DNA from: Deltaproteobacteria bacterium
GTDB lineage: Bacteria; UBA10199; JACPAL01; JAHFST01
Assembly: GCA_023265625.1 (NCBI GenBank)
Contig: JAHFST010000006.1
Coordinates: 1 to 64,000 of the forward strand
DNA: 64,000 nucleotides
Reading direction: 5' to 3'
Part shown: in pieces, positions 32,243-40,683 of the stretch
Position numbering within the stretch: the first letter of the stretch is position 1
Layout: the number at the start of each line of letters is the position of its first letter
Made by a program: the position numbers and the translations under genes
The notes under the pieces: generated by a model
Told to the model about the DNA's origin: nothing
Databases searched by the model: none
What the model saw: the letters and a program-made list of their open reading frames with translations, nothing else

Positions 32243-33233
32243 GGATAAGTTAATTTCCCAAGCTGAGAAGTTTGTCCAGGAGGGAAAACTCGACAAGGCC
32301 ATTAAGGAATATGAAAAGGTGGTGGCGGGTGATTCCCACGACACCCGGACCAAACTCAAGTTGGCCGACCTTTTTTCCCGGCAAAAGCAGACTCCAAAGG
32401 CGGTTGCCGTCTATCGCGAGGTGGGCGAGCAATATATGCAGGACAATTTTAGCCTCAAGGCGATTGCCGTCTATAAGACGATTTTAAAGATGAGCCCGAC
32501 CTTGATCGATATTAACGAAAAGTTGGGAGATCTGTACCGGCAGATCGGGCTGACGGCGGATGCGATCAACCAGTACTACATTGTGGCCGGTTCTTACGAC
32601 AATAAGGGCCTGACCCGTGAGTCGATGGAGATTCGCCAAAAGATCGTGGAATTGGATCCGTCCAATACCACCGGTCGTATCCGCTTGGCCGAGCTGATGC
32701 AGGCTGAGGGAAAGACCGATGATTCTTATCGGGAATATGAGCGAGTGGCCGAGTTTATGAAGAACAAAAAAGATCGCGACGGCCTGGCCGAGGTTTATGA
32801 AAAAATGCTGCATTACCGGCCCGAGAACAAAAAAATGTTGGACGAGTTGTGCAAGATCTATTTTGCCAAACGGGATTTTAAAAAGGTGTTGAAGAAGATT
32901 GAGTCCTCCCCCGTGGCCCTCAAGGATGATTTGGAGATAGCCCTGTTGTGGGCCGAGGCCTTGTTGGAGGACCGGCAGATTGACATGGCCCGGAAAAAAT
33001 TCCGGGTGGTTTTTTCCAACGCTGTGGAGGCTAAAAAGACGGAGTTGGTCGCCATGATCAAGAGCCGTCTGCTCCAGGAATTTAGCGATGACGAAGATTA
33101 TCTCCGTGAGATAGAGGACATCAGCCGCCAGTCCCCCCAACCCCCTCCCACCGTAGCACCCCATCATCGTCAGGATTTTGAAAAGACGGAGATGGTGGAT
33201 CTGGATAGTTTTGATTTCACGCCAAAGAAGTAG
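32235..33233 (+). CDS. TPR-repeat protein
   Basis: A 332-residue cytoplasmic helical protein of stacked TPR units (GKLDKAIKEYEKVVAGD, KAVAVYREVGEQYM, KAIAVYKTILKMSPT, and others) with a charged, Pro-rich C-terminal tail ending in EMVDLDSFDFTPKK. The ATG overlaps the aroQ stop. Proteins of this layout act as scaffolds, but no specific partner is evident. It ends the shikimate operon. Confidence 0.85.
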   Translation: MDKDKLISQAEKFVQEGKLDKAIKEYEKVVAGDSHDTRTKLKLADLFSRQKQTPKAVAVYREVGEQYMQDNFSLKAIAVYKTILKMSPTLIDINEKLGDLYRQIGLTADAINQYYIVAGSYDNKGLTRESMEIRQKIVELDPSNTTGRIRLAELMQAEGKTDDSYREYERVAEFMKNKKDRDGLAEVYEKMLHYRPENKKMLDELCKIYFAKRDFKKVLKKIESSPVALKDDLEIALLWAEALLEDRQIDMARKKFRVVFSNAVEAKKTELVAMIKSRLLQEFSDDEDYLREIEDISRQSPQPPPTVAPHHRQDFEKTEMVDLDSFDFTPKK

Positions 33234-33257
33234 GGGACGAATACAAGATTCTTCTCT

Positions 33258-33375
33258 ACGGAATGCTTACTACCACAGGTGCTTTCTCAGGCCGCGTTCT
33301 CACAAACACAAACGATGGGATGCCCTCGTGTACCGTTGAGGGGGTGATGCTTGGGAGCAAGAGGACTTGCACCGG
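33258..33375 (-). repeat. Partial duplicate of the 3' end of the lipoprotein gene at 35662
   Basis: This 118-base stretch is about 85% identical by eye to 35663-35781, which encodes the last 40 or so residues of the lipoprotein. A shared core block includes CTCACAAACACAAACGATGG-like sequence and GAGGACTTGCACCGG. It has no start, so it is a dead copy 2.4 kb from the intact gene. Confidence 0.8.
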
Positions 33376-33381
33376 AAAATG

Positions 33382-33436
33382 GGGGACGTTGTTGACCAGA
33401 TGAACTAACAAAGTTCACTCAATCAACAACGTCCCC
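33382..33436. repeat. Long hairpin element with 14-base arms
   Basis: GGGGACGTTGTTGA and TCAACAACGTCCCC are perfect inverted arms around a 27-base centre that contains a second hairpin (TGAAC...GTTCA). No coding gene is in it. It resembles palindromes mobilised by REP-associated (IS200-like) transposases or a small MITE, and it follows directly on the partial duplication. Confidence 0.6.
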
Positions 33437-33491
33437 TATTTTACAGCTAAGTCGATTTCGAAAATGCGCAACTCTTTTTTTATAGTGCCGA

Positions 33492-35111
33492 ATGATAGGC
33501 ATGAGACTCTTGCTGGCAGAACCCTTAAGATTGTTGGTGCAAAGTGGGGGCGTGGTCCGTGAAGCCCTGGTATCAGGGGAAGAAGGTCCGCAGGTTCAGG
33601 CAAAAATTCAAGCGGGTTTGGCCCCCTATCGCTCCGCATTGGAGGGGTTGAAAGTTCCCGTTTGGACCTCCCTTCAGTCTGATGCGGCCCTCTTGCGCCG
33701 GCTGGCCGCCGGAGAGGGTGTTGATGGGGGAAGTTTGTCGGGATTGGTGGCCCGTTCCATTGCGTTAGAACACGCTGTTATTGAGTCGGAAGGGTTGGAT
33801 TGCATGGATGCCGGTTCTCTTGGGGAAAGCCTGTTTCGTCTCAGCGTAGGGATCAGGACTAAGCTACAACAGCAGGCCTTGATTGTGAGCTCTGCGGTGT
33901 CGGCTTATACGGTTTTGACACCGGCGGTGGTGGATTGGATGACCGGTTTGGCGCGGTGGCCCGGCGGGGCTCAAATAGGAGTGACCGTTGGAGCCATGGT
34001 TTTGTTCAGTTTTGCGGTGGTGTACGGTCTCCTCCCGGCCGGCTGGCGGTTGCAGCGGAGTGAAAAATTCTGGCCTCGTTTGTTGGGCAAGCTGGCGACG
34101 ATTGGCTTGGAGGCCTTGGCCTCTATCGGGCTCTTGGAGGGGCTGGGGTTGGTGTATGGTTGGAATCCATGGAAAACCCTTCAGACCGGCGCCTGGATGG
34201 GGGCCACCCAGGGGTTGCCTCTGAGCACGGTGAGTCGAAAATGGGGGAATCATCCCTTACTGGCCACCGCCATGAGGCAGGGAGCGATGATGGCCATCCA
34301 GACGAATGCCGCTGTGATCAACGCCCTGGCGGCGGAGCATGGCGACAACTTGTCTTCCCAAGATGTGATAAAGATTGTCATGGTCAGTGCGGCGCTCGAT
34401 TACCTTTTTTATCTCCTTCCCTCTTTTGGTGAAGGGCATATGTCCACGCGGCAGCGACGGCCGGAGAGCGAGTGGAGTCTCCTGAGTCCTACGGAAAAAT
34501 CGCTCCTATTGTTGGATGATCAGCGCCTTTGGCCCTACCGGTATGGACATACGCTGGTGAAGGTCTCGTTGCCCGAGGGGGTTACGCTCGCCAACCTGAC
34601 TCGGTTGATGAAAAAGGAGAGGTGTTTTGAGGAGTGGGGTTTTTTCACGATGGGAGAATTGCGCAGACTTTTGCATAGTGATGGTCCAGTGGCGGTTCGG
34701 ACCCGGTTGTCAAGACAAACTCAAAATGTCATCGTTGGATGGATGCATTTTGACGAATTGGGCCGGCTCTTGCCCGATTTTCAAAAGCAACAGTATATTG
34801 CCGAGCTTGCCTTGGCCAGCGGGAGCAGGATCCATTTTTTCCATAGCACGGGGCACGTCCATACGGGAGAGGAGGGTTGGTCGGATTTAGGGAAGCGGGA
34901 AAATCCCCTTGCCACGATTTCATATCGGCAGCGGGTGGCGTTTCATTTGGCCCCGACTCATGAAGAGGCTGTCGTCATGACGGATCGATGTTCCGGCACT
35001 CTTGACCTTCCGGCTGCCCTTAGCGGAGGACAGACCGGTTGGGTGCGACAGGCGTTGAAGGCGGTGGCCGAGTCAGGCGAAATTTTTGTGATCGAAGGGG
35101 ATGAAAGTTAA
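33492..35111 (+). CDS. Membrane protein of unknown function
   Basis: 539 residues, not recognised. The first 115 residues are helical and soluble. Residues of about 130-320 hold four to six hydrophobic segments (for example IGVTVGAMVLFSFAVVYGLL and ATIGLEALASIGLLEGLGLV). The last 200 or so residues are soluble, with HIGH-like HFFHSTGHVHTG and MHFDELGRLLPDF segments. An ATG at 33501 is an alternative start. It stands alone between the shikimate operon and a hydrolase relic. Confidence 0.65.
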   Translation: MIGMRLLLAEPLRLLVQSGGVVREALVSGEEGPQVQAKIQAGLAPYRSALEGLKVPVWTSLQSDAALLRRLAAGEGVDGGSLSGLVARSIALEHAVIESEGLDCMDAGSLGESLFRLSVGIRTKLQQQALIVSSAVSAYTVLTPAVVDWMTGLARWPGGAQIGVTVGAMVLFSFAVVYGLLPAGWRLQRSEKFWPRLLGKLATIGLEALASIGLLEGLGLVYGWNPWKTLQTGAWMGATQGLPLSTVSRKWGNHPLLATAMRQGAMMAIQTNAAVINALAAEHGDNLSSQDVIKIVMVSAALDYLFYLLPSFGEGHMSTRQRRPESEWSLLSPTEKSLLLLDDQRLWPYRYGHTLVKVSLPEGVTLANLTRLMKKERCFEEWGFFTMGELRRLLHSDGPVAVRTRLSRQTQNVIVGWMHFDELGRLLPDFQKQQYIAELALASGSRIHFFHSTGHVHTGEEGWSDLGKRENPLATISYRQRVAFHLAPTHEEAVVMTDRCSGTLDLPAALSGGQTGWVRQALKAVAESGEIFVIEGDES

Positions 35112-35600
35112 TTAGGTCTCTAGCCAGGGGATATCCACCCGCAATTCTTTGGAGCGTCGGTTCAATTCTGAAACTCGTTCATTGAGATAGCGGCGGAAGA
35201 GGTCACGACTGGTGATGAAGAGGGGTTCGCCATTGGCCACTACCTGTTGGCCATCGACGTAGACATCGGTGGCCGTCTGTCGCGTCCGTACGATCCGGCC
35301 GATGATATCTCGGTTGGACTCAAGATCAATCATCGCTGACCAATCAAGCTGGTTCCAAAAGACCAGATCGGCCCGTTGTCCCACCGCAATCTGACCCAAT
35401 TCTTTTTCCATGCCCAGCCCGTGCATGCCGCCAGTGGTGGCCATGGTGAGAATATCGAGCGGGGAGAGGGCCGCCGAGTTTTTGTTGGTCACGACAAAGT
35501 TCGCCGTCGGATCGGGTAAATTTTTTAGGTAGGGAAACTGACCCGTTGCCAGGGCGGCTTCAGTATAAGGTCTGGCGATGTTAGGTAATGATGATAAATA
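35112..35600 (-). pseudogene. C-terminal remnant of an ATZ/TRZ-type amidohydrolase
   Basis: The frame encodes only the end of a hydrolase: ALSPLDILTMATTGGMHGLGM, then LGQIAVGQRADLVFWNQLDW, then VYVDGQQVVANGEP. All the metal-binding segments of the TIM barrel are missing. The open frame reaches up to 35933, but that extension is the antisense-frame shadow of the lipoprotein gene and has no family match. It is related to the amidohydrolase at 58373. It is not expected to be functional. Confidence 0.75.
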
Positions 35601-35661
35601 CACCCGACACTTCTCGAATGATTCGGGCAAAAGGTTGCCTATAATTTTTTGCGTTCCTGTT

Positions 35662-36714
35662 TTACGGAATATCCACCACCACCGGTGCTTGCTCAGGCCG
35701 CATCCTGACAAACACAAACGATGGGATGCCCTCGTGCACCGTCGAGGGGGCAATGCCTGGGAGCAGGAGGACTTGCACCGGGGCGAAGGCGGGGAAGTTG
35801 AGGTCTGAGGTGCCGCAGCCGGCGGGTAATTCATTGGCCTCGGTGTCGCGGGCGTCTTGCAATAGGGTGTACTGATCTGGCGTGGGGGAATAGAAACCAA
35901 AGGCCCCGTCGGTTGGGTCTTTGGTGCTGCCATTAAAAATATCGGCGGCGGTCAGGACGGCTTGGTCGTAGGCGATCAGGCTGGATTTTTTTACGTTGGT
36001 GCGTTGTGCGGCGCCCTCATACTCATCATGGGTCGGGTCATCGGGTGTTAAGGGGGAAAATTGGTAGATCATTCCATTGTTAGCCTCGATCACCTCGTTG
36101 TAATAGGAAACGGATGGATTCAGGGCGTAAAGATCCGGGTTGGCCAAAAATAGGCCGGGATTTTCCTGCTCATTAATCAGATCAATGCGATTGCGGATCA
36201 CGGAACCCAGGGCATCGCCGGTGACACTGACGCTCGTTAATTTGACCTGTCCCTCCGCATCGAGGCTGGCCTCGGCGTTGAGTTCTCCTTGGGCCTCGGC
36301 GAACAAGATCTGGATCAGACGTTGGGGGGGGATGGTTATCTCCGTGGTGGTGAATTCTTTGCCGTCCACCTGAGCGGTGACGTAACCGATGCCCTCTTGT
36401 TTGGGAACGATCTGGGCCTGTTTGGCATCGGTGAAGGTTGTTTGACCCTGCGGAACCATGATGGAAAATAGGTCGGTGTCCTCACTGACGAAGTCTAATA
36501 ATTTGAGATCAACATTGGCGGTGACCAGGTCTGTATCGCTTCTAGTCCCACCCAAGGCCAAGGCGAGTGTGTTTGTCACTGATTTTTCTTGCTGGGTCGC
36601 TGCAGGCTGGGCGCTGCTGCCAGTGAATGGGATGAGTTTTTTGAAAAAATTGCAACTCGCCAGAAGCATGACGCCCATGCACAGGATCAAGATATAGAAG
36701 CATTTTCTTTTCAT
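35662..36714 (-). CDS. Lipoprotein of unknown function
   Basis: A 350-residue protein with a lipoprotein signal (MKRKCFYILILCMGVMLLASC, broken at the Cys; lipobox LASC). The mature part has no recognised domain. It is acidic, with strands such as ITIPPQRLIQILFAEAQGEL and a conserved end FVFVRMRPEQAPVVVDIP. The base composition is like the housekeeping genes, unlike the AT-rich genes upstream. The last part was partially duplicated at 33258. It is probably anchored in the inner or outer membrane. Confidence 0.7.
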   Translation of the reverse strand: MKRKCFYILILCMGVMLLASCNFFKKLIPFTGSSAQPAATQQEKSVTNTLALALGGTRSDTDLVTANVDLKLLDFVSEDTDLFSIMVPQGQTTFTDAKQAQIVPKQEGIGYVTAQVDGKEFTTTEITIPPQRLIQILFAEAQGELNAEASLDAEGQVKLTSVSVTGDALGSVIRNRIDLINEQENPGLFLANPDLYALNPSVSYYNEVIEANNGMIYQFSPLTPDDPTHDEYEGAAQRTNVKKSSLIAYDQAVLTAADIFNGSTKDPTDGAFGFYSPTPDQYTLLQDARDTEANELPAGCGTSDLNFPAFAPVQVLLLPGIAPSTVHEGIPSFVFVRMRPEQAPVVVDIP

Positions 36715-36817
36715 TAATTAAAAGCTCCAAGTATGGAGGGATGCTATCGAAGTTAAACAGCATAACCAAGTTTATTATTTTTCACTTTGGGCAAGGGAGT
36801 ACGGAGGTATTTCAAGT

Positions 36818-37759
36818 TTAAGGCTTTTTAAAGTTGTTCAAATAATTCTTATATTCTGTATTATCAGGCTCAATAGATAAGGCTTTCTGAAGCCATCCAT
36901 AGGCTTTATCTTGTTCCCCGTTGCTAAGCGCAATTTTACTAATATTGAAATACGCGTCACTATTTTCCGGATCTTTCTCGATAACATCCTGAGATATCTG
37001 TAGGGCTTTATCAAAATGTTTGCTTTCAATGTAAGCTTCCGCCAAATTACTTTGAATTACGCTTTTATCAGGATTTTTCTTGGCCATTTCTTCCCATGTT
37101 TCGATAGCTTTATCGACTCTATTTGTTTTGAGATAGACTGTAGCTAGGCCGTTTTGAGCATCGATATTAGTATGATCATTTGAGATAATTTCATTATAGT
37201 ATTGCTCGGCAAATAACTTTTCTGCCGTAGTCCCCTCTGTTCCTCTTTCAAAGGTTAACATTTCTGCAACATTAAACTTTGCATCCGCATTATTGGGGTC
37301 TTGCAGTAGAATTTCGTTAAACTTCAAAAGAGCGTCGTTAGATTTTCCTTTTAGGCGATCAATAATGCCCAAACCTAATTTGGCCGCTTCGCTATTAGGC
37401 TGATTTTGAAGCAAGTCTGTGTAATAGGCCTCAGCGGAAGCTAAATCCCCAGATTCTATTGAACTCATTCCAACGTCTTTAGTCCCAGGAAAATTGGAAG
37501 TTTCTACGTCTCCCATATCCTGAGGCCTGTTCTTATCATCGTCTAAATTATCATCCTCATCATCCGTAGGGGAGATTTTTTTCAAAATGGTGTCCTTTTG
37601 CTCTTTTCTTTTCGCGTGATTTGATAAGGAGCGCGGAGGGCCTTTTTTTTCAAGTGCGTTATTGACAGGGGTATTTTCTTTTGTTTGGCGGGTGAGCATT
37701 ACAACCAAATTGGCTATTAGTAGCAGAATAAGGATAAATAATAATTTATTTTTTTTCAT
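36818..37759 (-). CDS. Membrane-anchored TPR protein of the peptide-export operon
   Basis: A 313-residue protein with an N-terminal anchor (LLFILILLLIANLVVML), an acidic linker (DDEDDNLDDDKN) and about five TPR units (ASAEAYYTDLLQNQPNSEAA, DKAIETWEEMAKKNPDKS, DKALQISQDVIEKDPENS). It is 3 bases from the small membrane protein gene and downstream of the ABC exporter, so it is one operon. A scaffold role for export is inferred from position. The sequence is AT-rich like the RiPP genes. Confidence 0.78.
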   Translation of the reverse strand: MKKNKLLFILILLLIANLVVMLTRQTKENTPVNNALEKKGPPRSLSNHAKRKEQKDTILKKISPTDDEDDNLDDDKNRPQDMGDVETSNFPGTKDVGMSSIESGDLASAEAYYTDLLQNQPNSEAAKLGLGIIDRLKGKSNDALLKFNEILLQDPNNADAKFNVAEMLTFERGTEGTTAEKLFAEQYYNEIISNDHTNIDAQNGLATVYLKTNRVDKAIETWEEMAKKNPDKSVIQSNLAEAYIESKHFDKALQISQDVIEKDPENSDAYFNISKIALSNGEQDKAYGWLQKALSIEPDNTEYKNYLNNFKKP

Positions 37760-37762
37760 ACA

Positions 37763-38017
37763 TCAGTTGCTCGATGAAGTTTGTTCAAATAAGATATCCT
37801 TAATCGGTATCGAAATTGACTGTCCTTCCTTGTCCGTGATTTTTATGGGAAGTTTCAAAAGTTGAAATCCCACAAGAAACAACAATAGGACAGCTGTGAT
37901 CATGGATGCTGAAATCAAAGTTATTATTCTTTCCAGCTGAATATGGCTTATTGTGTAAATCCAAGATTCGAATTTTTTCTGAAGATTATGCATAAAGGTA
38001 AAGATTTGATGGGTCAT
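37763..38017 (-). CDS. Small single-pass membrane protein between exporter and TPR genes
   Basis: An 84-residue protein with one hydrophobic helix (IITLISASMITAVLLLFLVG), a charged N-terminus and a C-terminal periplasmic-looking tail (ITDKEGQSISIPIKDILFEQ). The gene overlaps the 3' end of the ABC exporter by 32 bases; an ATG at 37993 would shorten the overlap. No family is recognised. Its fixed place between exporter and TPR gene suggests it belongs to the export machine. Confidence 0.6.
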   Translation of the reverse strand: MTHQIFTFMHNLQKKFESWIYTISHIQLERIITLISASMITAVLLLFLVGFQLLKLPIKITDKEGQSISIPIKDILFEQTSSSN

Positions 38018-40139
38018 TGGAGGTTTTATCTAGATCACTTTCAATCGCTTGAATCAATTGTTCAGCCATTTTCATTGATTGATGAGCTGTCGCGGCACAA
38101 CTATTAAATTTGTTCACGTGATGAATCCCGTGTGTTTGAATATATTTATTAATAATTAGATTAATTCTTTTCTCTACTTGAATAGAACCGGATAGACTCG
38201 TATCCGGTAAGCACAAAAGAACCATCCGATCCCTATATATGGTTGAAAAGTCCATTGCTCTTAAATAATGGTTGATGTGCTGATGCAAGGATCTAACGAA
38301 ATTATTTGAAGATGATTCTTCATTTTCAACCCTAAATCCAATAAGAGAAAGGGCTGTGTGGTAACGTTTGAACCTAGAAAATTCAGTTTCAAGGCGTTGT
38401 TGGAACTCCCCAAAGCCCGTTGTCTGCAATTGATAGAGATTAAAGAAGGCTCCCTTTCTGGCCATTAGATCAAAAAAATTCCCTTGCTCTTGTATCATGC
38501 CTTCCTTCAGAACAACAATGTTATCAAATCCTTTAAGATTGTTTAAGCGGTGAGTTGCTGTCACTATGGTCATATTTTTTTTGCATTTCTGAAGTGCATT
38601 AAAAATAAGATATTCACTTTCAGGGTCTAGGGCGCTTGATACTTCATCAAGGAGAAGAATTTTCGGTTTAAGAATCAAAGCGCGCGCGAGCGCAATTCGT
38701 TGTCTTTGACCACCTGAAAGATTCGTCCCTAATTCATCTACTTGAAAATCATATTGTTGAGGCAATTGATTCATGAAGTCATAAGCATCCGCCAATTGGC
38801 ATGCTTGGGTGATTTCACTATCCTCTGATTGGCCACTTCCAAAACATATATTCTCCCTAAGTGTTCTTTTAAATAGGGCGATCTCTTGAGGGACATAGGC
38901 CATAAAATTTCTTTCAAAGCCATGGGTAGGATCGCGTTTATTGCCATTCAAGAAAATGCCGCCGTTATCGGGTTGATAAAGGCCTGCCAAGATTTTGATT
39001 AAAGTAGATTTTCCAGAGCCACTAGCTCCCACGATAGCTACAAGAGTTTTATCTTCAATCTTCAGACTGATATCTTTTAAGATACATTGGTTACTATAGC
39101 TAAATGAAATATTGCTGAAAACAAAATTAGCTTCCGTGTTTAAGGGGGGGGTGTTTTTTTCGGGCTGATTTTGAGCGGAATGGTCAGTGGACGGGGAAAG
39201 AATAATTTCATTAAGTCGGTCTGCAGACACTTGTGCAATTCGCAGTGAAGAGTAAAGACGTGTAAATTCTCGAATAGGATTCCAAAATTGGGCTAAATAG
39301 GCGGTTAAGGCCATCATATGGCCCACTGTCATTTTTCCTGTGATAACTTCCCAGCCAATAAAGCCCGTGACAAGCGTGCTCCATATTTTTACCGTAAAAC
39401 TGTGACTGAGAACATTAACAAGCTCGATGATTTTTTTCTGAAGATTAATAGAATTTCTAGTCTTAAAACATCTTAATACTTTTTGTTCTTCCTGTTTTTC
39501 ACGACCGAAACATTTAATTAGATGGAAGTTTGCTAGCCTTTCGTAAAGGGAACTATATAAGTTTGCCTGGGTTTGTTGTTCATGCTGCAATAATTTCTGA
39601 GAAGTATTCGAAAAAAAATGAGCTTCCAGCCAATTTAAAGGAACGGAAAGGATGGCAAGAAAAGTGACAAGAGGATTGATATGAAATGCTATTGATAATA
39701 GGAAAAATAATGTTACAAAATTGATGACCAAAACCTGAGGAGTGCTTACAATTATACTAGAAATAATTTCCGTATCATCTGTAGCTCTAATGATAAGATC
39801 GCTACGATTTAAGTGATCAAATTTTTTGGCTGACAATGCGCCTATCTTTTCAATAAAAATCTTGCTGATAATGCGAGTTGTCGAGACTTTAGTATACTCG
39901 TGCAGATAATCCGTCAGAGAGCTTAGGAGAGTTTGTAAGATATAAATACCAAAACCCGCAAGTAGAATCTTGATAAATAATGGAAAGTTACGATTGGGAT
40001 AGGCATAATCAAAAATTATAATCGCAAACAGGGGTGCCAAAAGTCCTAAAAAATTTGAAAAAAGGTCAGTAATAATTTCCGCAATGATGATGAGTCGATA
40101 AGGTTTTAAATAGTGAAAAAAATTGGTTACTTTCGACAT
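37986..40139 (-). CDS. ABC exporter (fused permease-ATPase) with a degenerate GGDEF-like C-terminal domain
   Basis: 717 residues. Residues 1-320 form a six-helix exporter membrane domain. The ATPase follows, with Walker A GASGSGKST, signature NLSGGQRQR and Walker B ILLLDEVSSALD. There is no N-terminal C39 peptidase. After about residue 590 comes a domain that aligns by eye with GGDEF domains: EFQQRLETEFSRFKRYHTAL (helix and first strand), then LRAMDFSTIYRDRMVLLCLP where the GGDEF motif should be, then the closing helices. The catalytic motif is replaced by YRDRM, so cyclase activity is not expected. It is divergent from the RiPP precursor and probably exports the product. Confidence 0.88.
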   Translation of the reverse strand: MSKVTNFFHYLKPYRLIIIAEIITDLFSNFLGLLAPLFAIIIFDYAYPNRNFPLFIKILLAGFGIYILQTLLSSLTDYLHEYTKVSTTRIISKIFIEKIGALSAKKFDHLNRSDLIIRATDDTEIISSIIVSTPQVLVINFVTLFFLLSIAFHINPLVTFLAILSVPLNWLEAHFFSNTSQKLLQHEQQTQANLYSSLYERLANFHLIKCFGREKQEEQKVLRCFKTRNSINLQKKIIELVNVLSHSFTVKIWSTLVTGFIGWEVITGKMTVGHMMALTAYLAQFWNPIREFTRLYSSLRIAQVSADRLNEIILSPSTDHSAQNQPEKNTPPLNTEANFVFSNISFSYSNQCILKDISLKIEDKTLVAIVGASGSGKSTLIKILAGLYQPDNGGIFLNGNKRDPTHGFERNFMAYVPQEIALFKRTLRENICFGSGQSEDSEITQACQLADAYDFMNQLPQQYDFQVDELGTNLSGGQRQRIALARALILKPKILLLDEVSSALDPESEYLIFNALQKCKKNMTIVTATHRLNNLKGFDNIVVLKEGMIQEQGNFFDLMARKGAFFNLYQLQTTGFGEFQQRLETEFSRFKRYHTALSLIGFRVENEESSSNNFVRSLHQHINHYLRAMDFSTIYRDRMVLLCLPDTSLSGSIQVEKRINLIINKYIQTHGIHHVNKFNSCAATAHQSMKMAEQLIQAIESDLDKTSNDPSNLYLYA

Positions 40140-40357
40140 AGAATCGATTTCCTGTTCATGGGCAGCTATCGGGGATGTTTATTTAGGGATATTCCTGAAG
40201 TTTTATAGGTGTGACCCCTCATATTTTAGCAAACCAATAATTTCTCTAATAGTTATAATATTGCCATAAATAACATTATATATTTTATCATTTAGGTAAT
40301 AAAAAATATATAAAATTAAATACCGTTTATTTTTAATTATTTATAAGAAAGTATTTC

Positions 40358-40386
40358 TTGATCATTTTTTCAATTTTGTGTACTAT
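40358..40386 (+). promoter_or_regulatory. Promoter of the RiPP precursor operon
   Basis: TTGATC and TACTAT are separated by exactly 17 bases, matching a sigma-70 pattern. The -10 box lies about 40 bases before the precursor ATG, which has an AAGGAG ribosome site. The surrounding 290 bases up to the divergent exporter gene are very AT-rich and contain no gene. Confidence 0.5.
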
Positions 40387-40426
40387 GTCCATAAAATAGA
40401 TAAGTGGTTATAAAAAAGGAGAAAAT

Positions 40427-40642
40427 ATGCCGCGTCAGATTGAGAAGAAAATTAAGCTAGGTAAGACCGACAGTATTAAGGCGGCCTGTCAGGTACGTAG
40501 TCTTGCCATCCAGACAGGCAAGACGGACACCATCAAGGCAGCCTGTCAGGTACGTAGTCCTGCCATCCAGACAGGCAAGACGGACACCATCAAGGCAGCC
40601 TGTCAGCAACATAGTCCTGCTGCGAATCCAAAAAATAAATAA
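40427..40642 (+). CDS. Multi-core RiPP precursor peptide with three tandem 19-residue units
   Basis: A 71-residue, very basic peptide. After an 11-residue start (MPRQIEKKIKL) it consists of three units of the form GKTD(S/T)IKAACQ followed by VRS(L/P)AIQT in units 1 and 2 and QHSPAANP in unit 3, then a short KNK end. Each unit has a single Cys in KAACQ plus Thr and Ser, the residues used by YcaO enzymes. A strong AAGGAG site precedes the ATG. The next genes encode a HEXXH modification protein and a YcaO protein. There is no signal peptide and no recognised leader family (no Nif11, no GG motif). This identity is inferred from repeats plus context. Confidence 0.7.
   Translation: MPRQIEKKIKLGKTDSIKAACQVRSLAIQTGKTDTIKAACQVRSPAIQTGKTDTIKAACQQHSPAANPKNK
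40460..40630 (+). repeat. Three 57-base tandem repeats within the precursor gene
   Basis: The units start at 40460, 40517 and 40574, with a period of 57 bases (19 codons). The first parts of units 2 and 3 are almost identical at the DNA level, which indicates recent duplication, while unit 1 differs at several silent positions. Confidence 0.9.
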
Positions 40643-40683
40643 AGGTCGCGGTTCTTCTGCTATCTGGATTTAAGTGGATCTCT

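Noticed and set aside
35601-35933. N-terminal 110 residues of the long minus-strand hydrolase frame
   Set aside because: They overlap the lipoprotein gene in another frame and have no hydrolase similarity.
40460-40630. 57-base repeats as a CRISPR array
   Set aside because: The repeats are adjacent without spacers, keep one reading frame and follow a ribosome site, so they are coding.
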